Counted from the stretch's first letter, positions 24,385 to 35,693 are shown. The stretch: DNA of 64,000 nucleotides from Ceratothoa steindachneri (GCA_963969495.1 OZ018324.1:157216172-157280171); one strand, 5' to 3'. The notes: a model not told the origin generated them from the sequence alone. A program made the numbers and translations.

Positions 24385-26685
24385 CACTAGCCACAAAATT
24401 TTAACTTTGTCCCTGTTACTTGAGTAAATGTTATTGTAACTAACTAATTTTGGTGCGCTGATTCCAAATTTGTGCTCAGATTTGTCCTAACATGTAAGGT
24501 TCCTGAGTTATGCAACTAGGCTATATGGCTCACTTTGTCACCTTGGATCAATTAATGATATAATTATTACGAGTTAGAGAAGAATGAGACGTTTCTGGGC
24601 AAAGGTTTGGAATCGGGGCACCCTATTTGGCATTATGTACGTCCTTTTGCAGAACCACATAAGATATGTATTACATTTAAAAGAGGTAGTACTCACCTAA
24701 CTAGAAATTTCTTCAAAAATGTTTGAGACTCTTGCTCTTGCACTTGTAAGTGGATATAGGATCCTCCCGTTGTAGAAACCAGCAGTAGTCACCCATAATG
24801 TTTTCGTTTAAGCGGCCTTGATACCTGATTTCCATCATTTCGATATCTCGGTGGAACCTTTTCCCACGTTCGTCACTAATATCACCTATATTAGATGGAA
24901 AGAAATCTAGATGCGAATGCAAGAAATGCATCTTAAGAGACATCCGACACCTCATTCGTTGATAGGCCTTTAACATGATGTCCACTAGTCCTTCATAGTT
25001 TTCAGCCCTATAATTACCAAGGAAGTCCTGTACTACATGGACAAATGAATTCCATGCTGCTAACTCAAGTGGAGTTAGTTTATTTCTGAACTTCCTGTCA
25101 CGTATCAATTCTCTGATCTCCGGCCCTACAAAAATGCCAGCTATAAGTTTAGCATCGATTTTATTTGCACCAAATTTCTCTTTGAGATACTGTAATCCAT
25201 CAGAATCATGGGCCATTGCTTTAACAAAATTTGTGATAAGGCCAAGTTTCATATGAAGTGGTGGAAGTTAGATCTTCTCTGGATGTACCAAAGGCATGTT
25301 CCATAGGCATAAGAAGCACACATTCATTGTATATCCTAGCTGCAGTCCAAGAAGTAAAGAAATTACCTTTAGATCACCACAGATATCCCACTTATGATGC
25401 GAGTAATGAAAACCTTCCAAAAGAAATTTTATTGAGTCATATGTCTCTATCATCCCAACAATAAGTGCGACAGGAATGGAAGGGTTTAGTTACCATTGTG
25501 TAGCGACACAGCTTTGAGGCTAGCAGTGCTTGCATCGATGAATAGTCTCCATTCATCAGGTAAATGCTCGTTTCCTATCTGATTCATGAGGCCATTAACA
25601 TCAATACAGAAACAAGCACCATCTTATTCTTTATAGAAGGCAGCTAAAGCCTTATGGCGTTTACGGAAAGTAGATATTTTTGCACCGCCCTCTAGAATAT
25701 TCCATTGCTGTAGCCTGGAGCCCAACAGTTATGCGTTCTCCTTTGACAATGACAAATCCGTTACCAGATCATTCAATCTTTCTTGATTTATCAACTGGAT
25801 CTTCTTTTCCTTAGAATCACTCTCATACATTTCATCGTCATTGTTATCCTCCTCTTCAGGCGATGAATCATCTTCTTTCCCAGCACTATATGATGGATGA
25901 ACTGGGTTTGACATCTCCATATTATGGGGGACTAGTTTTATAGCTGACTTACAATATGGACATACAATTTTAACTTATTCTTATTTGAGAATCCCACAAT
26001 ATTTGTCATACAAAAGTAGCAATCAAAAACATGATTTGTTGGCTCACGCCACATCATTGGTACAGCAAAAGACATACCCTTCCGTTTGCCATATCACCAC
26101 TGTGTGAGCCCCGTATAACACACAGTACAAGATTTGTGAGGTGCCCAGGGCTTGTCTTTGTTACCGACTGTCCAACCAAGATAATAATTGTATGCAGTTT
26201 TTACTCTTTTATCTAAATATTTCCGCTGGTTGCTTGGAGTATATCTGCCACAGATATAACAAAAGTTGTCTGGGCTGTTTATACATCTTCGCCGATTCAT
26301 GTTTGCAACTTAGTTTGTATATATCATGTTATATACTTTTGTACAATCTTATTTCATTTACAAATTAATTGAGAGATAAATATGAAAGGAAAAAGCAATT
26401 AATCTCTTTATGTAAATACCGTTTTAACACCGCTACATAATGGCTAAATTTGACAACGTGATAAAGCAGGAGTGTAACGCAGGAACCAAACACACACAAC
26501 ACATCCTCTCACTACGGTAGCCGAAGCAACACTGCCCATATGTGTAACTAAAGTTAAAGAGTATGTATGTAACTCAGGAACCTTACGTGATAGAACAATT
26601 CTGATTACAGATTCGGAATCAGCATACTCGATATAGTATAAATCACAAGCTAATACCCAAGTAGCAAAATCATTGTTGACTAGTG
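24385..26685 (-). mobile_element. CACTA-ended DNA transposon, inner copy, TTA target duplication
   Basis: Ends are CACTAG (24385-24390) and CTAGTG (26680-26685), flanked on both sides by TTA (24382-24384 and 26686-26688). Inside, the two ends share TACTTG-A/G-GTA, then 39 bp further GCTGATTCC, then GTAAGGTTCCTGAGTTA, making TIR-like ends of over 100 bp. Removing the element and one TTA rejoins the hAT transposase text (GSKYLN..., then IDVPEK). The 2301-bp element encodes the family protein on the minus strand. A 3-bp duplication and CACTA termini are the hallmarks of the CACTA (En/Spm) group. Confidence 0.85.
24713..26300 (-). pseudogene. CACTA-family protein gene, inner copy, frameshifted
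   Basis: Minus-strand order: MNRRRCINSPDNFCYICGRY and DKPWAPHKSCTVC (N-terminal finger); SFAVPMMWREPTNH with DCYFC; an acidic linker rich in Glu and Asp; LGSRLQQWNIL; DEWRLFIDASTASLKAV; KWDICGDLKVISLLLGLQLG; VCFLCLWN; then from 25252 MKLGLITNFVKAMA, AKLIAGIFVGPEIREL, RCRMSLKMHFLHSHLDFFP and DERGKRFHRDIEMMEIRYQG to a stop at 24713. It covers the full family length of roughly 500 residues without an obvious intron. Several stops and shifts split it. Biochemical role unknown; transposase is inferred from its being the only gene in the element. Confidence 0.8.
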
Positions 26686-26688
26686 TTA

Positions 26689-27570
26689 TTGATGTTCCAG
26701 AAAAAAACCTATTTAATCAAATGTGATGTTCTTGTTGGATCTGTTAATGGACAAAATGTTATACACAAGAATGATGATACCATCAAAGAATTTGAGATAG
26801 CAAGAGAAAATTTCTGCTTACTTTTATCTGATGCAGCTCGTTATATGATGTCGGCTCGAGCAACACTCAAGAAACTTTTCCCCAAGACCTTCCCATGTAA
26901 CATGTGTTGCACATCGGTTACATAACTTTGCAATACATATAAGATAATTTTATAATGAAGGCCATGCTCTAATTGTATGCGTCAAGGCATCTAACCTTAA
27001 AAATAAAGAGAGGAAGACTTTGTTTCAAGAAATTCGTACTCCCCCAGGACCAATTTTAACACGTTGGGCAAGTTGGCTAAACGCTACTTTCTATAATGCA
27101 GACAATTTCCCAAGCGTCAAATGCATTGTTGAGAATTTTGAAGGTGATGGAATTATCGTTCGAAAGGCTAAAGATAATGTGTCTAAGAAAAATCTACCAA
27201 CGCAACTACTTTTCATTAAAATGAATTACAGTCAAATTGCTCGCTTGGTGCCTAGGGTGGAAGCAACTGATTTCACAATTAAAGAGGCATATGAGACTTA
27301 CTACCATTAACTTTGATGACGATCCTTGTGAAATCAAGCCGTACATTGAAAGAAGACTCAAGGAAAATGATCTGTGAGTTAGTTAAACTCCGTTGGCCTG
27401 AAATATCACCAACAATTTATTCTTATCTCCATAAATGTCAGCCAACAACAGCTCATGTAGAGAGATCATTCTCCATGCTTAGCAAACTCTTAAATAGAGA
27501 CAGCAACTTTCTATCGGAAAATATTGGAAAATACTTTATTATGTACCACAATCAGCCAATGCTAGAATAA
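26689..27570 (+). pseudogene. hAT transposase, C-terminal part
   Basis: Resuming after the TTA: IDVPEKTYLIKC with a one-base shift, DVLVGSVNGQNV, FEIARENFCLLLSDAARYM, a broken FPCNMCCTSVT region, PPGPILTRWASWLNATFYN, then after a shift near 27310 the dimerisation region TTAHVERSFSMLSKLLNRD (about 27447-27500), ending 27570. LLSDAA contains an acidic catalytic-region Asp, and VERSFSMLSKLL is the classic hAT C-terminal signature. Interrupted twice by frameshifts as well as by the inserted element. Confidence 0.9.
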
Positions 27571-27749
27571 GTAGGTAAAGTTTCGTTCATATCAGTCATT
27601 GAAAATATAGTCAACTATTACAATTTTTAGGTCAACCTTTAACCGCCATAGTAGTCACATTACAAGAAACTTTAGCTAGATGTTTTGAATATTTCAGTAT
27701 TGATTCTGTTACAAAGAATATAGCTTACAGTTTTATAGGATTTACTTAC

Positions 27750-28190
27750 ATTTTCTGGCGGCCGTGGAACCAATAAGGTATCATCATGGGGCACAGGTGC
27801 AATAGAGGATAAAATGTTGGAATATTGAAGGGATTTTCTTCCCTTAACTCTTCTGTACTTTGATATATCAATCATGCAAAAATAGCAATCATCGTGATGA
27901 TTCTTTGGCTCTCGCCAAACTCTCAGCACAACAAATGGCATTTATTTTCTTTCGCCTCTCAGCCATGCATCTAAATTTGATCGACAACTTCCACATATCA
28001 CATGAGGGCCCCACGGTTTTTCTTGGTCACCCATACTTATTCCAAAGTACAGTCTATTAGCAATCCAGTACTTTGCACCTTTCACAATTCTATGTGATAC
28101 ATGCTTAGGTCCAATATAGAAACCACACACAAAACAGAACGTATCTGGTGAACTTCTGCATCCTCTTGTAGCCACAATCAAGAAAGTCAA
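27750..28190 (-). pseudogene. CACTA-family protein, N-terminal zinc-finger part (outer copy)
   Basis: The minus strand encodes SSPDTFCFVCGFYIGPKHV, then EKPWGPHVICGSCRSNLDAW, one in-frame stop just before 27941, MPFVVLRVWREPKNHHDDCYFC, and APVPHDD. The CxxC...CxxC pattern with a following WREPxNHxxDCYFC block suggests an N-terminal zinc finger. The coding text ends at 27750 exactly at a GTAAGT donor. The acceptor at 23497 would join it to the C-terminal half, although the phases differ by one base, so an indel or a different junction is likely. Confidence 0.7.
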
Positions 28191-28429
28191 TATTTATCAT
28201 ATAAACCTGAAAAAGAAAATAAATAATTTAGCGACAAATGTAAGTGTGCTTTACCCCTACCCCATACATTTCTTTATATTAGCATAATTTGTTATATCTT
28301 TCAAACGGTCGATGGTAGAGAAAAGGCAAGGACATATTTGGAATCAGCGGCAAAATTTAGTATTTAAAACACTCAAAGAAATAAGAGAAACAAAGGTTTT
28401 GTGAAAATTTGTTACTTAGTGTATAATCA

Positions 28430-29118
28430 GCGGTCTAAAAGAATGGTGTTACGGACGGTGAAACTTGTATGTGTTGGTATGTGAACCAGAACAAGAAAAG
28501 ACAAGCCAAGATTCGTAAGTGGACGTGGATCTCACTCTTTCATTAACGGGAGCCTACATCAGACCCTAAACATCAACACCAGGAGAATGGTGGGTAGGAG
28601 TGAGTTAAAAATGGACCAAATTCCAATAATGCGGGCAGTTAACCTTTATTCACAGTGCAGTTGATTTTTCAAACTTAAATGGAAAGAGGGATCAACTTTG
28701 CCCCGTTATGATCATTACAAATCGACCGTCTTTCTGATATTCGTTCCTTCTCATAAGTCGTTCCAAACTCACCACATGCGGGCAATAGTACATAGGAAAG
28801 ACAATGAAAAGGGCTAAAATACAGTAACATCAACATAATTGCTAGTTCCTTTATTCCAAACATTATCATAATTTCCTTAAATTATCGATTATAAACTTTT
28901 ATTCGAAGACTAAGTTTCGAAATATCCTGCTTCTCCTCTTTAGGCTCGAAACTAGTCTCTGATTAAATGTTTTCAATATACCGTTCTCAAGCTGACATTT
29001 CAGAACTATTTGTCTAATATTGAGCTCAGTTTATAATTTCAACGTAGCTAAAGAAAAGACATTAAAATGTAATTGATGAGATCTAAAATTGTCATTTAAA
29101 GACATTTATTATGTTTCT
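28430..29118. other. No gene seen
   Basis: AT-rich sequence between the transposon nest and the mariner; nothing recognisable. Confidence 0.4.
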
Positions 29119-29119
29119 A

Positions 29120-30514
29120 TTAGGTTGAGGAATAGGTTCTTGCGTTTTTTTTAATGTTGTATTGATTTAAGTTTTGTTGACGTGATTTGTGCACATATTA
29201 AGAAACAATAAATAATGAGAGCAAAATTTGCAAAGGTTAGGCTACGTCTCTTAACAGCGTACACTATTAGACTTTTGCTTAGGCTACGTCTTGAAGTTGA
29301 ATAATAAGTCATTGCGGTTTATTTAAAAGTTGTGTTAATTTAATTTTTGTTCTCTACCCTCAAAATGGAATGTCAAGTTGAAAGAAAGGTGCATTTTCGA
29401 CACTTGTTGTTATTCATTTTCAATCGAGACGGGAACAATGAAAACGTAGCCAAAGCTCGTCGCGATATTTGTGCTGTGTACGGAGAAAATGCTTTATCAG
29501 AAAGGAAAGCTCAATGGTGGGTTTCACGTTTCAAAAACGCTCATTTCAATCTTAATGACGAAGAACGTTCTGGTCGCCCCATTAAGTTGGATTAAGATCG
29601 ATTGAACGACCCTCTTCATGAAAATCCTTGTCAATCGACTAGAAAATTGGCTGTACAATTGGCGTGTGATCAGAAAACTGTAGTGAATCACCTTCATTCG
29701 ATGGGGAAAATTCAAAAACTCGGTGCATGGGTTCCGCACGCTCTGAGCGAAAGCAACAAACTTCAACGCTCCACGATTGCCGCAGGTTTGCTTGTTCGTC
29801 ACAAGGCTACTCGTGGATATAAGGACAGATTTCTTCACCGCATCATCACTGGTGACGAAAAGTGGTGTGTTTATGTCAACATGAACCATCGAAAACAATG
29901 GGTTAGCTCCAATAAAAAACCACTTCCGTGTTAGAGCAAGGACTTCATCCACGAAAGACGATGCTGTGTGAGGTGGGATTGTGAAGGCATCATTCTTTAT
30001 GAGCTCCTTGCAACAACGAGATTGTCAATGCAGAACTCTACGTTCAACAAATGCATCGACTCGCCGAAGCTATTCGTGAAAAGCGACCTCATCGACGTTA
30101 TGGAGTCCTTCTGCAACACTGCTATGCTCGTCCTCACATTGCCAATATGACAAAAAACGCCATCCAAACGCTTAATTGGGAAATCCTGCCGCATCCTTCA
30201 TATTCGCCAGACTTGGCTCCATCGGATTTCCATCTGTTCCGATTGCTCTTCAACAATTTGCGCGGTGTTTCGTTCAATACTGATGTGGAATTAAGAACCT
30301 GGTTAGACGAATTCTTCAAGTCAAAATCCAGAGATTTTTATTGCAGAGGCATCGAAAAACTAATTGAACGTTGGGAAGAAGTCGTAAAAACCAACGGAGA
30401 ATACATTATTGGTTAAATTGCACATTGTTATCAATTGAAAATGATTTTTTTCTAAAAATTTTAATCGTAATGAATAAATTTGATAAAACCGCAAGAACTT
30501 ATTCCTCAACCCAA
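29120..30514 (+). mobile_element. Near full-length mariner element with TA duplication
   Basis: The 5' end TTAGGTTGAGGAATAGGTTC and the 3' end AACTTATTCCTCAACCCAA are inverted repeats (about 28 bp, few mismatches), flanked by TA at 29118-29119 and 30515-30516. Length is 1395 bp, close to the usual 1.3 kb. TTAGGTTG ends are typical of the cecropia/mellifera-type mariners. Confidence 0.93.
29365..30416 (+). pseudogene. mariner transposase, inactivated
   Basis: The start MECQVERKVHFRHLLLF gives the N-terminal helix-turn-helix region (AQWWVSRFKNAHFNLNDEER, SGRP). A stop at 29593-29595 follows, then the second DNA-binding domain (LAVQLACDQKTVVNHL) and catalytic motif one (HRIITGDEKW, about 29836-29865). 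After frameshifts, motif two should be HDNARPH but reads HCYARPH (about 30117-30137), so its Asp is lost. Motif three is [13 protein letters not shown] (about 30205). The C-terminus runs to WEEVVKTNGEYIIG. At least one stop and two shifts plus the lost Asp make it dead. About 350 residues in total, normal for mariner. Confidence 0.93.
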
Positions 30515-30516
30515 TA

Positions 30517-31420
30517 AATAGAGCATTGAAAGGAAAGTATGGTACCTTCATTTACCTTAAAATAACCTAATAATTTCTATTAATTTATTTGGGATCTAAA
30601 GCGGAAAAAACTTTAATTCCATTTGTTTATGAAATACATTAAAATAACTATAATTTTTCCCTATCATTATCTTTGAAATCAAACTATTCAACGGGCGTCC
30701 ATGTAGGCTAGGGATCTAGCCAATTAGAAACACCGTTCTGCATTTAAGGGAAATTAAGCCACAATAGATATAGCTAGTCGCTGATGGGGTTCAATTCGAG
30801 GCGACTTTGCAACAGGCTACCTACCATATTCAGTAGGCCACCCGTGGTTCTGATCACCCCGTAAACTGCAGGTTCGTAGCCAGAAAAGCTTCGAAAAACA
30901 CACGCAAATCGGGGATTGAGCCCATTCACGCAAAACAAGTTTGTTTGATCATATTCAAGACGACTTGAAGCACAATCAGACCTGTCTGTAGCCTCAATAG
31001 GGCTTTGAGGGGAGGGTAGTTTTAATAGGGTCGAAGCGCGCCACCCACTATTTGTGGGTAATTGATTGGTTGAAGTCAAGTCTTGAATATTAAGTTAAGC
31101 TATCAAAATGTATATAAATTATGTATTATTCACAAAAGTTCCCTTAATAAAACAGAGGATGGAAAGATACGGATTAATGTGTGTGTTTTTTCTTCTCTTA
31201 GAGTTTGAAGTACGGTTCTGTTTCACGGTTCTGCGTCGCATGGTTCTGTGTTATATGATTAGTGTTGCAAGGCTGTTGTAATACAGGAGGTTTTAGAAAA
31301 ATCGTTACAAATTGAACAGGTGAAAAGGAAGCAAGTATGTATTAGCCGAAGCAATATATTCTCCTGAAAAGTTACACACAAATCGAACGATAAATATTGT
31401 TGTGAAATCATTTTAAATGG
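30517..31420. other. No gene seen
   Basis: 30770-31080 is GC-richer with an open minus frame of 101 codons that matches nothing I know. A box TACGGTTCTG/CACGGTTCTG/CATGGTTCTG repeats three times near 31211-31245. Confidence 0.35.
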
Positions 31421-31424
31421 TCAA

Positions 31425-32070
31425 CATCAGCCTCCACGACCTTCTCCAGGCCGAAACCTAAACTGGTTGTATGCCTTGGTTAGGGAATCTTTACCAGTGG
31501 ATGGCATTACCTCCACAATGGCAATACTCAGAGATCTTAAAGTGCTGTGAGCAGCCTCGTTCACATTCTTCCTGACAACGCCCAACAAGAACTGATTTAG
31601 GCGGCCACGTTGTTGAAAAACTACGCCCGTGTCCTCTTGCCTTATGTGCGGGAGCAGAGTCTTCCTGTCGCTACTCGGTCCATCAATGGCTTAACTAATC
31701 TCTAACACCTCATTATAAACGTCCGCATTTGCCTTGCGGACTTGGGGAAAGATGTGAAGAAACATAACGTGTCTCTCGCTGCCGATCACGCCAAAAACCA
31801 TCAAAGAGGAGGAAAATTTGCTATGCATGACCGCAGGCACTTGTTTCTTATTTTCATTCTCTTCATACTGTAAACGAGGTTCCTCAGCTAGTTAAACAAA
31901 TTCTCCTTCAAGCGTCTCCAGGCGAGGAGGGTCGCAAGTATGTCGTACCGTTTTGCGATTTCAACTTGCACTTTCAAAAGAAACCGCCTATACTTTTACC
32001 AGCATGAAAGCTTAACTTTTACTGAGCATTTTCTAGGTCAAGTAACCTACATTGGTGCGGTCATTAGCCC
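31425..32070 (-). pseudogene. Tc1/mariner-superfamily transposase relic, family X copy 2
   Basis: Reading the minus strand from about 31980: VEIAKRYDILATL, LRNLVYSMKRM, CIANFPPLMVFGVIGSERH, VMFLHIFPQVRKANADVYNE, and near the end LRSLSIAIVEVMPSTGKD with LTKAYNQF. It aligns with the relic at 8715-9345 (same start text AATGTAGGTTA and same end text GGTTGTATGCC), showing a shared repeat family. The acidic motifs are not preserved. Confidence 0.75.
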
Positions 32071-32464
32071 TTAGGCACCCTTTCAACTTTGTATCGATTC
32101 ACTTGAAACTCACAGAATTCGAAAAACTTTAGCAGTGTGCGAAAGAAAGAAACTGGCAAAAGGTGCCCATGTTATGTCTTCTTAAAAATCATTTTACCAT
32201 TAATGACTTATGTTGTAATAACAGAAGCGGAACGCACTACCTTGATTCATGACGCATTTTAAGAATATAGACGCAAGAAATTCCCACTAAAATAAAAGGA
32301 TAAAACTAACGAGACACCTTTACGAGGGGGAACTATGTTTAAGAGGATGTAAAAATGTGTGAAAGCTACATAGCTTAGCACAATGTAAATAATAGGTAAG
32401 CATGAATCTTATAGTACGTACAAACCTAGCGAAGAAAATACCCAAATTTACATCTTCTTAAATA

Positions 32465-32925
32465 CTCATCATCATCACTAACTCTATAATTTAAGAAGCG
32501 GATTTATTTAAGTATTTGAATAATAATTTCATCTTAGTTTGGTTATGACTTATATTTTTTATCAAAGTTATTTCTAATAATTCTTTTATAATATCAAAAA
32601 ACAAAATGGTGAAGTTCAGAAATAAATATAAGTATCGAAATTTTGTGAATTTGTTAAACCCCAAAGAATTAAAAATGGAGAAGTTTAGAAAATTTATTTT
32701 TATATATCTTCTTCTATGACTATATTTTAGCAACGTGATATTTTGAAAAGGGGGGAATTTAGTTTAGAGTTCCTTTTTAAAATTATTATAATCGGCGAAG
32801 TTCATAAAATTTATAAAAATTTAACCATGGCTGCTTTTTATTGATTTTAAATTTTAATCTTAGCAGCGAAGCGCAAGCTCCCCCTGGGTGTGGAGGGGCG
32901 AAGCCATTGCCTGGTTTAATTTATA
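32465..32925 (+). repeat. Interspersed repeat R, copy 2 (longest)
   Basis: It carries the same ordered blocks as 17660-17975 plus an extra middle segment (ATATATCTTCTTCTATGACTATATTTTAGCAACGTG) also present in the inverted copy 37295-37735. It ends AAGCGCAAGCTCCCCC, loop, GGAGGGGCGAAGCCATTGCCTGGTTT. Confidence 0.88.
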
Positions 32926-33239
32926 TTAAAATTGAACAGAATACTTTTCGAGTTTATCCTCTCATCCTGTCCAAGCTCCATCTCATATAACAGCGTATAA
33001 AATGACTTATGATGAGGGTAATGTGTAATTGAAGAAAGGATGAGTCCAAAACTAGAGAGCGATAAATACTAACTTGTTTACGCGTAAAGAAATTGTAAGA
33101 TGTGTATGGCAACACTGCCCCACGTATATGGTAGATTATTGCTGATGGCGTCATTCATTTATCAGGATGAGTTAAGGTTGACAAATCCTTTAGAAAGCAT
33201 GCTGTTCATTCGAAGAATGAAGGAATGACCCTGACATTT

Positions 33240-34140
33240 CAAGTAATCAGACAAAAAGTGCGATTTCATGCATAGTAAAACCCTATGAAGGGATTGAGAA
33301 CTACGAGCCGACGAAGAAAACGGGTCGCTCTCCAAAAACCACTCGCACAGAAGATTAACGATGCAACGGATGTCGTCGGTGAAAGACCGATTCGAGACAG
33401 CAACCGGTATTTCACGTTAAGTTACCGCGAACATGAACCCGTATATCTCTCATCACACTTTCTCACGTTGCTTGAGAGAGGTGGGACTCATAGGACGCAA
33501 CTCTGTTAATAAATCACTCAGATGTAAAAATAATAAAGCGGATATGTTGGCCTTCGATACTGAGCACGTTCTGTGGAGTGCTGAAAGTCCAAAAGAATGT
33601 ATTTCAGCGACGAAAGTAAATTTAATTTATTCGGATTAGATGGGAAGCAGCATTTAATACGCCGTACAGGTGAGGAATTGAATCCCAACTGCACAATAAA
33701 AACGGTTAAATTTGGAGGTGGCAGTGTAAGGTGGGGTCATGTTTTCAGGTGCTGGACTCTGTCCGCTCATCCCTTCACCCACCAAAGTAAATGTTGTGGC
33801 ATACAAAAATCTGTTTCATGAAATTTTGATCCCCGCTCTCAGAACATGGAGACTGCGTGAGACTGCTTTCATGCAGGACAATTCTCGGCGCCACACAGCG
33901 AAGGGGGTGAAGAAGTTCTTGGATGCTGAAAATATTGACGTGATGAACTGGCCTGCTTAGAGCTTTGATTTAAACCCGATAGAAAGCCAATGGAGGATAC
34001 TAGATGAGAATGGTGAGGCTCAGATACAGACGAATGTCGAAGATCTCAGGTAAAGACTGGGGAAAAATCACGCCCAAACAATGCGACCAAGATTTGTTAG
34101 TGTCATTTAAAACAAGGGTCTGCAAACTTCCTATTAATAT
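33240..34140 (+). pseudogene. Tc1-like transposase pseudogene
   Basis: Fragments in order: NYEPTKKTGRSPKTTRT (about 33299), KDRFETATGISR, NPYISHHTFSRCLREVGLIG (33436), KNNKADMLAFDTEHVLWSAE, catalytic motif one MYFSDESKFNLFG (33597), RTGEELNPNC, VKFGGGSV, VAYKNLFHEILIPAL, motif two AFMQDNSRRHTAK (about 33868), KFLDAENIDVMNWPA, a stop, motif three SFDLNPIES (about 33963), and KGLQTSY near 34115. All three acidic positions remain, but at least four frameshifts or stops intervene. Confidence 0.9.
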
Positions 34141-34214
34141 ATTACACAATTGTTGATGTGATAATTTTGTTATTTTTTGTTTTGGCTGCATTTATACTTG
34201 ACTTAAGGGCGCAG

Positions 34215-34720
34215 GTCATAACGACCCCTTGCTCTGCGTCTGCCTTCTCCCCCCCCCCCCAGTCCATTCTGTCGCGAGTCAGCTGTTCACACTCGTTCAA
34301 AGGCAGCCCAACATCCACAGGAATCTGGTCCCTCCATCTCTTGGGTCATCTAACTCTCGGTCTCCTACCTTGAAACCAGCCTGTATAGGCTTGCCGTACA
34401 TAGCTTTCTGGCGGTCTCCTCATAACATGTCCAAACCACTTGATTCTCTCCATTCTGATTATACCCGCAATGATCTCCCCCATAGTCAACTCTTCTTTTA
34501 CACTGACATTTGTCCTTCTGTGTTTCCAGTTGGTTCCGATGATACTCCTGAGGCACCACATTTCAAAGGCATTCAGTCTCCTCTCATCTTCAGCGAGCAG
34601 AGTCCAGGTTTCCAAATCATAGAAAGGAAATGAGAACTTTTAAACATTTATATAAATCTTATCTTTAATTTCTATGGTATATCTCTTCTGGACCACACAG
34701 TTCTCTAATTTTGGACGCCT
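34215..34720 (-). pseudogene. LINE C-terminal fragment (post-RT domain)
   Basis: The minus strand reads VQKRYTIEIKDKIYI, a stop, then METWTLLAEDERRLNAFEMW, CLRSIIGTNWKHRRTN, IIRMERIKWFGHVMRRPPES, QGRRPRVR, a stop, and RWRDQIPVDVGLPLNE. The ETWTL...ERRLxAFEMWCLR...WFGHVxR...GRRPRxR order is the C-terminal region of several LINE families (Jockey/RTE/I-type). The palm is absent. It lies tail-to-tail with the Tc1 relic. Confidence 0.85.
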
Positions 34721-34724
34721 CTTT

Positions 34725-35540
34725 TCTTCACATATACATTACTTTCCTTATAACTTTTTTTAACTCCGGTTCTCTGAAATGAAACTTGGAAGAAGTGAGA
34801 GACAAGTTTCAAAGAATATTATGAGCAATTTTCATTGAAATTAAATGAGCATTTTCGGGAAAATGTACATTTTGGTATTTTGTTCTCTAGTTTTGAACGA
34901 TACTGGTGATAGTACACCAAATAACTCCTTTTCATGGTTACTTGGGGTATTTCCCCCACCTATATTTCACCCTGCATCACCTCATTATCTCCCCGTTGGT
35001 TTACGCCCATTTCTGTGCGGTGGCATGGATGCGTTTTTTTGTGTAAAGAAGCCTTTTTGTGGAAGGAGGGGGGGCAGGTTTTTTCCCACTGAATATGGGG
35101 CTTCCTAAGGAAAACCTCATTGCTCTTGTTCTGAGCTCTACCGAAGACCTTAACCTTCGAGTCGTCCTTGAAGAGGGAGCGACGAACATGAAAGAGAAAT
35201 GGCGCCAAAGGGCGTCGAAGCAATCAGGGGGCGGTCTAAAGTCAGGCTGTCGGCAGGAGGATCAGACGCCCTTCTCCACGGAAACAGGAGTGGATATAAT
35301 TCATGTGAGGTGTAAACGTTCACATGTGTGCATAGTGGTAATGTGGTAATATATGACAGATCATGGAATGGGCAGAAAGAAATAATAAATATATAAACAG
35401 AAAGAATGAGGTGGAAATATGGTAAGCACTGGAACAGTCGCATATCAAAGACAATCTTCTCCTGTTCGTCCTTTGAAAAAAATGTAGAAATAAAGGAAAG
35501 CTTTCGAGATCTATTTGTTTCCCATCAATCTATACTGACT

Positions 35541-35543
<3 letters not shown>
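34725..35543. other. No gene seen
   Basis: 35030-35300 is GC-richer with overlapping frames on both strands but no recognisable protein; nothing else noted. Confidence 0.35.

Positions 35544-35616
<73 letters not shown>
35544..35616. repeat. (TA)n microsatellite
   Basis: About 73 bp of TA ending 78 bp before the second hammerhead-like motif. Confidence 0.97.
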
Positions 35617-35618
<2 letters not shown>

Positions 35619-35693
35619 GTGAGTATTTTAAGTTGTTTCAACAAACACGCGACGACCAGGAGAGTATAATCAAAGTCATTCATTTAGCATTAT

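Larger units (their letters stand above)
21995..28421 (-). mobile_element. CACTA-ended DNA transposon, outer copy, interrupted by a hAT element
   Basis: The left end CACTAG (21995-22000) and right end CTTAGTG (28415-28421) bound sequence whose sub-terminal parts are inverted copies: both ends share TTTGTTTCT, AGTGTTT and (G)CTGATTCCAAA about 60-85 bp inside. The same CTGATTCC box lies in both ends of the inner element 24385-26685. Flanking bases are TAA on the left and TAT on the right, so the target duplication is imperfect. Between the ends lie the two halves of a family gene on the minus strand, separated by a hAT relic. The outer boundaries are less certain than those of the inner copy. 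Confidence 0.6.

Noticed and set aside
30774..31079. Minus-strand frame of 101 codons
   Set aside because: GC-richer noncoding repeat is more likely; no protein motif recognised.
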